Of a stretch of 64,000 nt of DNA, positions 33,314-41,894 are shown piece after piece. The position numbers and the translations under genes are program-made. Position 1 is the first letter of the stretch; every line of letters starts with the position of its first letter. Under the pieces are notes generated by a model. It was given only the letters and a program-made list of their open reading frames with translations, was not told where the DNA came from and did no database searches. Source of the stretch: DASRQK01 sp964401685 (GTDB taxonomy: Bacteria > Bacteroidota > Bacteroidia > Sphingobacteriales > Sphingobacteriaceae); NCBI GenBank assembly GCA_964401685.1, contig CAYNZH010000002.1, forward strand, positions 1 through 64,000, read 5' to 3'.

Positions 33314-34549
33314 ATGAGTGAGTCTGTTAGCAAAATTTCCAACAATAAGCCGGGATTTACGGATTATGATCCTCAGGATGAGCTCATGACGCTCAACCTT
33401 GGGCCAACGCATCCAGCGACCCACGGTGTCTTTCAAAATGTCCTGCAGGTAGATGGCGAGCGTATTGTCAGCGGAATCTCGACGATTGGCTATATTCACC
33501 GTGCATTTGAGAAAATCGCGGAGCGGAGGGCTTATTACCAGATAACAACGCTGACTGATCGCCTCAATTATTGCTCCTCCCCAATCAATAATATGGGCTG
33601 GCACATGACCGTTGAAAAGTTGCTGGAGGTAGAAATTCCCAAAAGGGTGCAGTACATGAGAGTCATCGTCATGGAGCTCGCCCGGATTGCCGACCACATT
33701 ATCTGTAACGGTATTTTGGGCGTGGATACGGGCTCATTTGCTGGATTTATCCCAATGATGCAGCAGCGGGAGTTTATTTATGAGATCTACGAAGAAATTT
33801 GCGGCGCCCGCCTAACCACAAATATAGGACGGATCGGTGGCTTTGAGCGGGATTTCAACGAAGTGACTTTCAAAAAGATCCAGCAATTTATAGAAGAATT
33901 TCCTCCTGTACTTGAAGAATTTCAATCCCTGCTGGACAGGAACAGAATTTTCATCGACAGAACAGCAGGAGTTGCAGCCGTGACCCCAGAAGTTGCACTG
34001 AATTTTAGCTGGACAGGACCGAACCTCAGATCAACCGGAGTCGACTATGATATCCGCGCCATGGAACCTTATTCTTCCTATGAAGAGTTTGATTTTGAAG
34101 TCGCCGTAGGCACTAAAGGTGATGTTTACGACCGGTACCTGGTGCGTAACAACGAAATGTGGGAGAGTGTTAAAATAATCAAGCAGGCAATGGAAAAAAT
34201 TGCCGGGGAACCCAAAGGCATATTCCATGCGGAGGTTCCCGAGCTTTATTTGCCACCCAAAGAGCAGGTTTACAATAACATGGAAGCTTTGATCTACCAT
34301 TTCAAGATAGTCATGGGTGAAATTGATGCGCCAAAAAAAGAGATTTACCACGCAGTTGAAGGTGCAAACGGAGAGCTGGGTTTTTATCTGGTGAGCGACG
34401 GGGGCAGAACGCCTTATCGCTTGCATTTCAGGAGACCGTCTTTCATCAATTATCAGATGTACGCACCAATGTCTGCCGGCATGCTGCTGTCGGACGCGAT
34501 TATAAACATGAGTAGTTTAAACATTATAGCAGGAGAATTAGATGCTTAG
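33314..34549 (+). CDS. nuoD: NADH-quinone oxidoreductase subunit D
   Basis: The 49-kDa-type subunit that forms the quinone site with NuoB; 411 residues. Motifs: LNLGPTHPATHGVFQ at the start of the core, GYIHRAFEKIAE, DRLNYCSSPINNMGW, and the C-terminal DPVFGEVDR equivalent IAGELDA. An in-frame GTG lies 6 nt upstream at 33308, but the ATG at 33314 is preferred because GAGG sits at a better distance. The 3' end overlaps nuoE by 8 bp. Confidence 0.97.
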   Translation: MSESVSKISNNKPGFTDYDPQDELMTLNLGPTHPATHGVFQNVLQVDGERIVSGISTIGYIHRAFEKIAERRAYYQITTLTDRLNYCSSPINNMGWHMTVEKLLEVEIPKRVQYMRVIVMELARIADHIICNGILGVDTGSFAGFIPMMQQREFIYEIYEEICGARLTTNIGRIGGFERDFNEVTFKKIQQFIEEFPPVLEEFQSLLDRNRIFIDRTAGVAAVTPEVALNFSWTGPNLRSTGVDYDIRAMEPYSSYEEFDFEVAVGTKGDVYDRYLVRNNEMWESVKIIKQAMEKIAGEPKGIFHAEVPELYLPPKEQVYNNMEALIYHFKIVMGEIDAPKKEIYHAVEGANGELGFYLVSDGGRTPYRLHFRRPSFINYQMYAPMSAGMLLSDAIINMSSLNIIAGELDA

Positions 34550-35063
34550 TGTACAAGATAACAATAATCCGGCGGCTTTTGCTCCTGAATTATTGGAAAA
34601 ATTTGCTGAGATCAAGGCACGCTACCCTGAGGGTCGGCAAAAATCGGCACTGTTGCCTATTTTGCACGAAGTCCAGGCCGTTTACGGTTGGCTGAGCCCG
34701 GATTCCATGGAAAAAGTCGCAGACTATTTGGATATCAAACCCATTGAAGTCTACGAAGTAGCGACGTTTTATACCATGTATTTCCTTCGGCCTCAGGGAA
34801 AGTATGTGCTGGAAGTGTGCCGCACGGGGCCTTGTTGCTTGGTGGGTGCCGAGAAGATCATGAAGCATATAGAAAACAGGCTTGGTGTCAAAGAAGGGGA
34901 GGTTTCCGCTGATGGATTGTTCAGCTGGAGAGGTGTCGAGTGCATGGCAGCCTGTGGCTATGGCCCTGTTTTGCAGATAGGACCCGAGTATACATTTTAT
35001 GAGAACCTCACGGAAGCGAGTGTAGATCAGCTCATCGATGAGCTAAGGCAAAAAGGAAAATAA
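34542..35063 (+). CDS. nuoE: NADH-quinone oxidoreductase subunit E
   Basis: The 24-kDa-type subunit with [2Fe-2S] cluster N1a; 173 residues, thioredoxin-like fold. The four ligands lie in VCRTGPCCLVGAE and VECMAACGYGPV. The start overlaps nuoD by 8 bp, so translation is probably coupled. nuoF follows after 3 bp. Confidence 0.97.
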   Translation: MLSVQDNNNPAAFAPELLEKFAEIKARYPEGRQKSALLPILHEVQAVYGWLSPDSMEKVADYLDIKPIEVYEVATFYTMYFLRPQGKYVLEVCRTGPCCLVGAEKIMKHIENRLGVKEGEVSADGLFSWRGVECMAACGYGPVLQIGPEYTFYENLTEASVDQLIDELRQKGK

Positions 35064-35066
35064 ACT

Positions 35067-36419
35067 ATGGCACGCAAATTATTATTGACCCATATCGATG
35101 TTCCTGGAATCAATACCCTGGGGGTTTACCGGGAAAAAGGGGGATATAGAGCCGTTGAAAAGGCCTTGAAGACTATGGGACCGGACGATGTGCTGGAGGA
35201 AGTGAAAACTTCGGGTCTGAGGGGTCGTGGGGGTGCAGGCTTTCCGACAGGTATGAAATGGAGTTTCCTGGCCAAACCGGAGGGCGTGCCCCGCTACCTG
35301 GTATGCAACGCAGACGAGTCCGAGCCCGGCACCTTTAAGGATCGCTATCTGATGACGCATATTCCGCATGCGCTGATTGAGGGGATGATTGTGTCCAGTT
35401 ATGCCCTGGGTGCCCACGTTTCCTATATCTATGTGCGGGGGGAGATGATGCCACAGATCAGAATTTTGGAGAAAGCTATTGCCGAGGCGAAAGCCGCTGG
35501 CTTTTTGGGCAAAAATATTTTAGGCTCCGGATACGATCTGGAGTTGTACGTTCACCCAGGAGCTGGCGCTTATATTTGTGGCGAAGAAACCGCTTTACTC
35601 GAATCTTTGGAAGGAAAGCGTGGCAATCCACGTATAAAGCCGCCTTTCCCCGCGGTCTCAGGACTTTACAATTGTCCTACAGTGGTAAATAACGTCGAAT
35701 CCATCGCGTCGGTTGTGCCTATCATCAATGACGGTGGTGAAGAGTATGCCAAAATCGGTATCGGTCGCAGTACTGGTACAAAATTGATATCTGCCGGAGG
35801 CAATCTCAATCGACCAGGGGTCTACGAGATTGAGCTCGGTCTTTCCGTCGAGGAATTCATCTATTCAGATGAGTACTGTGGCGGAATTCCAAATAACAGG
35901 CGACTAAAGGCTGTTGTGGCCGGTGGGTCTTCCGTCCCTATTTTGCCCGCAAATTTGATTCTAAAAACCACGAATGGCGAGAACAGGCTGATGAGTTATG
36001 AGTCACTCGCTGACGGTGGCTTTGAAAGCGGAACGATGCTAGGATCGGGTGGATTTATTGCCTTTGATGAAGACCAATGTATAGTACGAAATACCTGGAA
36101 TTTTGCCCGCTTTTACCATCATGAAAGCTGCGGGCAGTGTTCGCCCTGCCGCGAAGGTACGGGATGGATGGAAAAGGTGTTGAGCAACATCGAGCACGGC
36201 CGGGGAACTAGCAGCGATATTGATTTGCTCGTCAACGTAGCGAAAAATATAGAAGGAAATACAATATGCCCGTTGGGAGACGCCGCGGCCTGGCCAGTGG
36301 CGAGTGCTATACGTCATTTTAGGGATGAGTTTGAGTGGCACATCGATCATAGAGCAGAAGCGCAGACCCGTAACTACGGATTGGCGGGCTATGCAGATCC
36401 GCTCCAAGTGACGGCATAA
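35067..36419 (+). CDS. nuoF: NADH-quinone oxidoreductase subunit F
   Basis: The 51-kDa-type subunit that binds NADH and FMN and cluster N3; 450 residues. NADH/FMN motifs are GLRGRGGAGFPTGMKW and GAGAYICGEETALLESLEG. The [4Fe-4S] ligands are in SCGQCSPCREGTGW, with the fourth Cys in GNTICPLGDAAAWP. Presence of NuoE, F and G shows that this complex I accepts NADH rather than ferredoxin only. Confidence 0.98.
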   Translation: MARKLLLTHIDVPGINTLGVYREKGGYRAVEKALKTMGPDDVLEEVKTSGLRGRGGAGFPTGMKWSFLAKPEGVPRYLVCNADESEPGTFKDRYLMTHIPHALIEGMIVSSYALGAHVSYIYVRGEMMPQIRILEKAIAEAKAAGFLGKNILGSGYDLELYVHPGAGAYICGEETALLESLEGKRGNPRIKPPFPAVSGLYNCPTVVNNVESIASVVPIINDGGEEYAKIGIGRSTGTKLISAGGNLNRPGVYEIELGLSVEEFIYSDEYCGGIPNNRRLKAVVAGGSSVPILPANLILKTTNGENRLMSYESLADGGFESGTMLGSGGFIAFDEDQCIVRNTWNFARFYHHESCGQCSPCREGTGWMEKVLSNIEHGRGTSSDIDLLVNVAKNIEGNTICPLGDAAAWPVASAIRHFRDEFEWHIDHRAEAQTRNYGLAGYADPLQVTA

Positions 36420-36453
36420 AAACAAGAATAATTAATTTCAAAAGCTGAATAAG

Positions 36454-37467
36454 ATGGCTGAAGAGGTGAGATTTAAGGTAAATATAGATGGCATTCCCGT
36501 AGAGGTAGCTCCCGGTACCACTATATTGAATGCGGCCAGGCAGATTGGTGGAGATATCGTGCCACCGGCCATGTGTTATTATTCAAAACTGGAGGGTTCT
36601 GGTGGAAAATGCCGCACCTGCCTGGTAAAGGTCAGCAAAGGTTCGGAAAAGGACCCTAGACCCATGCCGAAACTCGTCGCTTCTTGCAGGACGACGGTCA
36701 TGGATGGGATGGAAGTACAGAACATCACCTCGCCGGAAGTCCTTGAGGCTCGCAAAGGTGTGGTTGAATTTTTGCTTATCAACCATCCGCTCGATTGCCC
36801 GGTCTGTGATCAAGCCGGCGAGTGCGACTTGCAGGATTTGTCCTATGAGCATGGTGTCGGGCAGACGCGTTTTGAATTTGAAAAGCGGACATTTGACCGT
36901 ATTGACATAGGGGACAAGATACAGCTGCACATGAATCGCTGTATACTGTGTTACCGCTGCGTGTACACCGCAGACCAACTGACTAACCAACGTCACCACG
37001 GAATACTTGGCCGTGGGGATCATTCCGAAATTTCGACTTATATTGCCAAATCCATTGACAATGACTTTTCCGGCAACGTCATCGACGTATGCCCTGTAGG
37101 TGCACTGACCGATAGGACTTTTAGATTTAAAAGCCGGGTATGGTTTACGAAGCCGGTTGAAGCTCATCGCGATTGTTCCGTTTGTTGCGGGAAGGTCACA
37201 CTTTGGTATAAAGGTGAAGAGGTTCTGCGGGTGACAGCTCGAAAAGACGAGTTTGGCGAGGTGGAGGAGTTTATTTGCAACACCTGCCGTTACGACAAAA
37301 AGGCGACTTCGGATTGGGTCATTGAGGGACCGCGTGACATCAGGCGGACATCGGTAATTTCCCTAAACCACTATGACGAACTGAGTTTGCCCGCTGTCGT
37401 GAAGAAAAATCTGGAGTTGCAGGAGGCGAATAAAGCGCAAATGGATAGAACCGAAAAACTACTGTAA
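36454..37467 (+). CDS. nuoG: short NADH-quinone oxidoreductase subunit G (lacks the molybdopterin-like domain)
   Basis: 337 residues, against about 800-900 for full NuoG. It keeps the N-terminal [2Fe-2S] ferredoxin domain (MCYYSKLEGSGGKCRTC, ASCRTTVMDGM), the His-Cys [4Fe-4S] segment HPLDCPVCDQAGECDLQD, and another cluster site (RCILCYRCVYTADQ with VCPVGALTDR). A short cysteine-containing tail follows (RDCSVCCGKV, FICNTCRYDKK), then the chain ends where the molybdopterin-oxidoreductase-like domain would begin. The frame is clean with nuoH 8 bp later, so it is a real short form and not a truncation error. Short NuoG is known in several Bacteroidota. Confidence 0.93.
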   Translation: MAEEVRFKVNIDGIPVEVAPGTTILNAARQIGGDIVPPAMCYYSKLEGSGGKCRTCLVKVSKGSEKDPRPMPKLVASCRTTVMDGMEVQNITSPEVLEARKGVVEFLLINHPLDCPVCDQAGECDLQDLSYEHGVGQTRFEFEKRTFDRIDIGDKIQLHMNRCILCYRCVYTADQLTNQRHHGILGRGDHSEISTYIAKSIDNDFSGNVIDVCPVGALTDRTFRFKSRVWFTKPVEAHRDCSVCCGKVTLWYKGEEVLRVTARKDEFGEVEEFICNTCRYDKKATSDWVIEGPRDIRRTSVISLNHYDELSLPAVVKKNLELQEANKAQMDRTEKLL

Positions 37468-37475
37468 AGATTGAC

Positions 37476-38516
37476 ATGGAAATAGAACTGATTTTTGAGA
37501 AATCGCTACTGGTGCTGGTGGTCTTTGTAATCACCTTGGCGATAGCGGCATATTCCACGCTTGCCGAGCGAAAGGTGGCTGGATTTATGCAGGACAGGTA
37601 TGGTCCTGATCGTGCTGGCCCAATGGGTCTTTTACAGCCATTGGCCGACGGAGGGAAATTTTTCTTTAAAGAGGAGATTATTCCGGCGGGTGCTCATAAA
37701 ACACTTTTCATCGCTGGCCCAACCATAGCCATCATCACTGCTTGTATCAGCAGCGCAGTGATACCCTGGGGCGGGGAGCTGATCATAGGCGAGCGAGTTA
37801 TCTCGCTGCAGGTTGCAGATATCAATGTTGGCGTATTGTATATGTTTGGGGTGATTGCGCTGGGTGTGTACGGCATCATGATCGGTGGCTGGGCCTCCAA
37901 CAACAAGTTCTCGCTGATGGGAACAGTGCGTGCTGCATCTCAAAGTATTAGCTATGAAATTGCGATGGGTCTTGCCTTGATCGCATTGCTGATGGTCACC
38001 CAGACGCTCTCTCTAAAGGAAATCGTCTTACAACAAGAAGGTTTTGTCAACTGGCACATTTTCGTGCAACCCCTTGGGTTTTTCATCTTTATGGTGTGTG
38101 CCTTTGCGGAGTGCGCCCGCGTGCCTTTTGACCTTCCCGAGTGCGAAACTGAACTAGTCGGCGGTTACAACGTCGAATATTCGTCCATGAAGCTCGCCTT
38201 TTACATGTTTGCTGAGTACATCAACATGTTTGTTGCTTCGGCGTTAATGGTGACGCTGTACTTCGGTGGGTACAATTTTCCATTTATGAACGACCTGGGT
38301 CTCTCGCAGAATTGGGTGACCATTCTAGGCGTTGTTGCGATGTTTCTGAAGATATTCGGTTTTATCTTCTTTTTTATGTGGGTTCGCTGGACTTTGCCGC
38401 GTTTCCGCTACGATCAGTTGATGAATCTCGGCTGGAAGGTTTTGATTCCTTTGGCTATAGCAAATATTGTGTTGACGGGTATATTCCTTTTGGTCAAAGA
38501 CACTTACTTTGCTTAA
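37476..38516 (+). CDS. nuoH: NADH-quinone oxidoreductase subunit H
   Basis: The membrane subunit next to the quinone chamber; 346 residues with about eight transmembrane helices. Signatures: AERKVAGFMQDRYGPDRAGP near residue 30 and the acidic loop ARVPFDLPECETELVGGYNVEYSS near residues 210-235 (cited as landmark; residues ARVPFDLPE). It lies between nuoG (8 bp) and nuoI (25 bp). Confidence 0.97.
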   Translation: MEIELIFEKSLLVLVVFVITLAIAAYSTLAERKVAGFMQDRYGPDRAGPMGLLQPLADGGKFFFKEEIIPAGAHKTLFIAGPTIAIITACISSAVIPWGGELIIGERVISLQVADINVGVLYMFGVIALGVYGIMIGGWASNNKFSLMGTVRAASQSISYEIAMGLALIALLMVTQTLSLKEIVLQQEGFVNWHIFVQPLGFFIFMVCAFAECARVPFDLPECETELVGGYNVEYSSMKLAFYMFAEYINMFVASALMVTLYFGGYNFPFMNDLGLSQNWVTILGVVAMFLKIFGFIFFFMWVRWTLPRFRYDQLMNLGWKVLIPLAIANIVLTGIFLLVKDTYFA

Positions 38517-38541
38517 TATTAGAATTTAAAAAAGTGTAGAT

Positions 38542-39063
38542 ATGGAGTCGTTAAGTAATAGAAAGAAAGTAATCGAGCAGAAGCCTATGACCTTCATGGA
38601 GAGGATGTATCTTCCTGCTATAATCAGAGGGATGGGGATCACGATCAAGCATTTTTTTAAACCAAATGTGACCGTGAAGTATCCTGAGGAGGAACGCCCC
38701 TATTCCAAGAACTTCCGGGGACTTCATTCACTGAAAAGGGACGAGCAGGGGCGTGAAAGATGTACAGCCTGTGGACTATGCGCCCTGTCCTGCCCGGCCG
38801 AAGCGATTTCTATGATTTCTGCGGAGAGGCAAAAAGGTGAAGAGCATCTGTATAGAGAGGAAAAGTACGCCGCGGTGTACGAGATCAATATGCTCAGATG
38901 TATATTTTGTGGACTCTGCGAGGAAGCCTGCCCTAAGGAAGCAATATTCTTGGACGGCTCGCACGCGACTGCAGATTATTTGAGAAAAGATTTTATTTTT
39001 GGAAAAGACAAACTGGTAGAACCGCGTTTCGATATGGAAGGTGCTAACCGCCAAGATGTTTAA
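38542..39063 (+). CDS. nuoI: NADH-quinone oxidoreductase subunit I
   Basis: A 173-residue ferredoxin-like subunit with clusters N6a and N6b that pass electrons to NuoB. The two [4Fe-4S] motifs are CTACGLCALSCPAEAI and CIFCGLCEEACPKEAI, with the usual RYSKNFRG-like start of the core (PYSKNFRGLHSL). It is soluble apart from an amphipathic N-terminal helix. Confidence 0.98.
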   Translation: MESLSNRKKVIEQKPMTFMERMYLPAIIRGMGITIKHFFKPNVTVKYPEEERPYSKNFRGLHSLKRDEQGRERCTACGLCALSCPAEAISMISAERQKGEEHLYREEKYAAVYEINMLRCIFCGLCEEACPKEAIFLDGSHATADYLRKDFIFGKDKLVEPRFDMEGANRQDV

Positions 39064-39096
39064 ATACTAATCATTATAGACTGTAAATCAAATTAA

Positions 39097-39591
39097 ATGG
39101 TTTTTTACTTTGTAGCGTTTCTTTCGATTTTTTTCGCCTTGATGACCATTTTTACAAAAAATCCGGTCCATAGTGTGTTGTACCTGGTGATCACTTTTTT
39201 CACATTGACGGTGCATTATGTGCTTTTGAACGCACAATTCCTGGCTGTGGTCAATTTTATCGTCTATATGGGCGCGATCATGGTGCTGTTTTTATTTGTG
39301 CTGATGTTACTAAACCTAAACAAAGAGACAGAACCGATGAAGTCCAACATGGTCAAAATCATGGGTGTCGTTGCAGGAATGTGTTTTCTGACAACGATCA
39401 TCGGCTCACTGAACTTACTGGAAGCGTCCAACCCCGTTGTTTTAACCAATCCTGATATTGGTCTCGTCAAGCAAATCGGAAAGGTGCTTTTCAGAGATTT
39501 TTTACTCCCCTTTGAAATTTCATCCATCTTATTGTTAACGGCCATGGTAGGAGCGGTCCTATTGGCCAAGAATGATCATAAAAAAGCATAA
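39097..39591 (+). CDS. nuoJ: NADH-quinone oxidoreductase subunit J
   Basis: A 164-residue membrane subunit with five transmembrane helices, including the conserved VNFIVYMGAIMVLFLFVLML helix (third) that contains the pi-bulge involved in coupling. The first helix shows FALMTIFTKNPVHSVLYLV. Its stop overlaps the nuoK start by one base (TAATG). Confidence 0.96.
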   Translation: MVFYFVAFLSIFFALMTIFTKNPVHSVLYLVITFFTLTVHYVLLNAQFLAVVNFIVYMGAIMVLFLFVLMLLNLNKETEPMKSNMVKIMGVVAGMCFLTTIIGSLNLLEASNPVVLTNPDIGLVKQIGKVLFRDFLLPFEISSILLLTAMVGAVLLAKNDHKKA

Positions 39592-39920
39592 TGGAGCAGA
39601 TAGTCAACGGAATGCAGGGCGTGCCCCTGAACCATTACATACTCTTGAGCAGTATCATATTCACCATCGGAGTCATCGGTGTCTGTATCCGTAGAAATGC
39701 GATCATCATCATGATGTCCATAGAGCTGATGCTCAATTCGGTCAACCTACTGCTTGCAGCGTTTTCTGCGTATAGTGGAGATCCCTCAGGACAAGTATTT
39801 GTCTTTTTCATTATGGCACTCGCAGCTGCGGAGGTTGCTGTTGGGCTCGCGATCATTGTCATGGTCTATAGGAACACGAGATCTGTGGATATCAATTCCC
39901 TGAACAAATTGAGGTGGTAA
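39591..39920 (+). CDS. nuoK: NADH-quinone oxidoreductase subunit K
   Basis: A 109-residue membrane subunit with three helices and the two buried acidic residues of the proton path: Glu in MSIELMLNSVNLL and Glu in AAAEVAVGLAI. Length and sequence are typical (MnhC/NuoK family). It is coupled to nuoJ by a one-base overlap. Confidence 0.97.
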   Translation: MEQIVNGMQGVPLNHYILLSSIIFTIGVIGVCIRRNAIIIMMSIELMLNSVNLLLAAFSAYSGDPSGQVFVFFIMALAAAEVAVGLAIIVMVYRNTRSVDINSLNKLRW

Positions 39921-39951
39921 AAATTAGTATAACGCGTAATATTAAATTGAT

Positions 39952-41871
39952 ATGTTAGATTTCATTTGGTTGGTTCCCTTGTTGCCGCTTTTGGGATTTC
40001 TGATCACTGGGTTGGGTAGAAACGTGCTGCCAAAGGCAGTGATTGGGATATTGGCTAGCGGGACTGTTCTGATTTCCTTTCTCCTCAGCTGCGGGCTGTT
40101 CGCTGAAGTTTACGCAGCAAGGAAACTGGGCGAAGCTGGGACATTTACGCAGACTATATTTGAATGGTTCTCAGTGGGAGGCGCGTCAGTCAATTTATCT
40201 TTTCTTGTCGATCCACTGAGTGCGATTATGTTGCTCATCGTTACGGGTATAGGTTTCTTGATTCATGTCTACTCCACAGGGTACATGAAAGAGGACGAGG
40301 GTTACGGAAAGTACTTTGCCTACCTCAATCTTTTTGTGTTTTTTATGCTGCTTTTAGTGCTTGGCTCCAACTATCTGGTCATGTTCATTGGCTGGGAAGG
40401 CGTTGGTCTTTGCTCTTATCTCCTCATAGGTTTTTGGTATAAAAGAAAATCTTTCGCGAGTGCAGCGAAAAAAGCCTTTGTCATGAATCGTATCGGGGAT
40501 CTCGGTTTTCTGATCGCGGTTTTTATGATTTTTTCCCTGTTTGGCACGCTGGAGTTCGCTTCGGTCATGCCTCAGGCGGCAACAATGGTGGCTGGGGATA
40601 CAACGCTGCTTTTGATCACTCTTTTGTTATTTATTGCCGCTACTGGTAAATCGGCTCAAATCCCTTTGTTTACCTGGTTACCCGATGCGATGGCCGGTCC
40701 TACTCCGGTGTCGGCGCTGATACATGCCGCCACCATGGTTACTGCAGGTATTTACATGATCGCCCGTTCCAATATTATGTTTACCCTTTCGCCGATCACG
40801 ATGCAATTGATTGCCGTAATAGGTGTGTGTACCTTACTAATGGCGGCAATTACTGCCCTCACACAGAACGACATCAAAAAGGTTCTTGCTTATTCAACGG
40901 TCTCCCAGTTGGGTTACATGTTTTTAGGCTTGGGTGTTGGCGCATTTACTGGCGCTTTCTTCCATGTTATTACCCACGCGTTTTTCAAAGCGTTACTCTT
41001 CCTCGGTGCTGGTTCGGTGATCCACGGTATGAGCGGCGAGCAGGACATGCGCAGTATGGGTGGATTGAGGGGCAAATTACCGATCACTTTTGTAACGATG
41101 CTTATCGGTACGATCGCGATTTCCGGAATTCCACCGTTTTCTGGGTTTTTCTCCAAGGATGAAATTCTCGCTCACGCCTTTGCTGAAAACAAAATACTCT
41201 GGGTGCTCGGTGCCTTAGGCGCAGTATTCACGGCATTTTATATGTTCCGAATGTTGTTTCTCACCTTTTACGGCAAATTTAAAGGTAGTAATGAACAGGA
41301 AAGTCATTTGCACGAATCGCCGGTTTCCATGACGCTTCCGCTGATTGTCCTGGCTGTTTTGGCTGCTGTTGGTGGCTTTATCAATATTCCCGGGGCTCTG
41401 GGTGGCAATTATGGGATGGCCGAATTTCTGTCTCCTGTTTTTGCAGATTCGATCGCCCGGAGCGGTGCGTTTCATTTGGAGCATTCAACCGAATACATCC
41501 TGATGGCAGTTTCGACCTTAGCCGCGGTGATCATGGCTGTCTTGGCTTATAGAAAATATGTGACTAGGAAGTATGTTCCCGTGGCCGAAGGAGTCAAGCG
41601 AAACTTCTGGAGCGATCTTTCTTATAATAAATTTTATGTCGACGAGATATATCACAGTGTGATCACCAGACCTTTGGACCGACTTTCCGTATTTTTTCAC
41701 CAGGTTATGGACAAAGGACTTATAGATGGCATCGTAGGTGGTACAGGTAAGATGGCCAACGAATCCGGCAAGATACTCAGGTTATTGCAGACAGGGAATG
41801 TCGGGTTTTATGTGTTCATGATGGTTATAGGGATCATTGCACTTTTGGCGTACGGTTTTTGGAAGCTTTAA
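39952..41871 (+). CDS. nuoL: NADH-quinone oxidoreductase subunit L
   Basis: The distal antiporter-like proton-pumping subunit, 639 residues, about 16 transmembrane helices with the long lateral helix at the C-terminal end. Motifs: GWEGVGLCSYLLIGFWY (pumping Glu), KSAQIPLFTWLPDAMAGPTP and SALIHAATMVTAGIY, then the Lys helix LTQNDIKKVLAYSTVSQLGY. It is of normal length and intact. Confidence 0.98.
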   Translation: MLDFIWLVPLLPLLGFLITGLGRNVLPKAVIGILASGTVLISFLLSCGLFAEVYAARKLGEAGTFTQTIFEWFSVGGASVNLSFLVDPLSAIMLLIVTGIGFLIHVYSTGYMKEDEGYGKYFAYLNLFVFFMLLLVLGSNYLVMFIGWEGVGLCSYLLIGFWYKRKSFASAAKKAFVMNRIGDLGFLIAVFMIFSLFGTLEFASVMPQAATMVAGDTTLLLITLLLFIAATGKSAQIPLFTWLPDAMAGPTPVSALIHAATMVTAGIYMIARSNIMFTLSPITMQLIAVIGVCTLLMAAITALTQNDIKKVLAYSTVSQLGYMFLGLGVGAFTGAFFHVITHAFFKALLFLGAGSVIHGMSGEQDMRSMGGLRGKLPITFVTMLIGTIAISGIPPFSGFFSKDEILAHAFAENKILWVLGALGAVFTAFYMFRMLFLTFYGKFKGSNEQESHLHESPVSMTLPLIVLAVLAAVGGFINIPGALGGNYGMAEFLSPVFADSIARSGAFHLEHSTEYILMAVSTLAAVIMAVLAYRKYVTRKYVPVAEGVKRNFWSDLSYNKFYVDEIYHSVITRPLDRLSVFFHQVMDKGLIDGIVGGTGKMANESGKILRLLQTGNVGFYVFMMVIGIIALLAYGFWKL

Positions 41872-41894
41872 TATTAAAGAGATAATCACAGTAA

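Noticed and set aside
32975..33697. 240-codon open frame antisense to nuoC/nuoD
   Set aside because: Fully covered by conserved complex I subunits on the other strand; composition is not protein-like.
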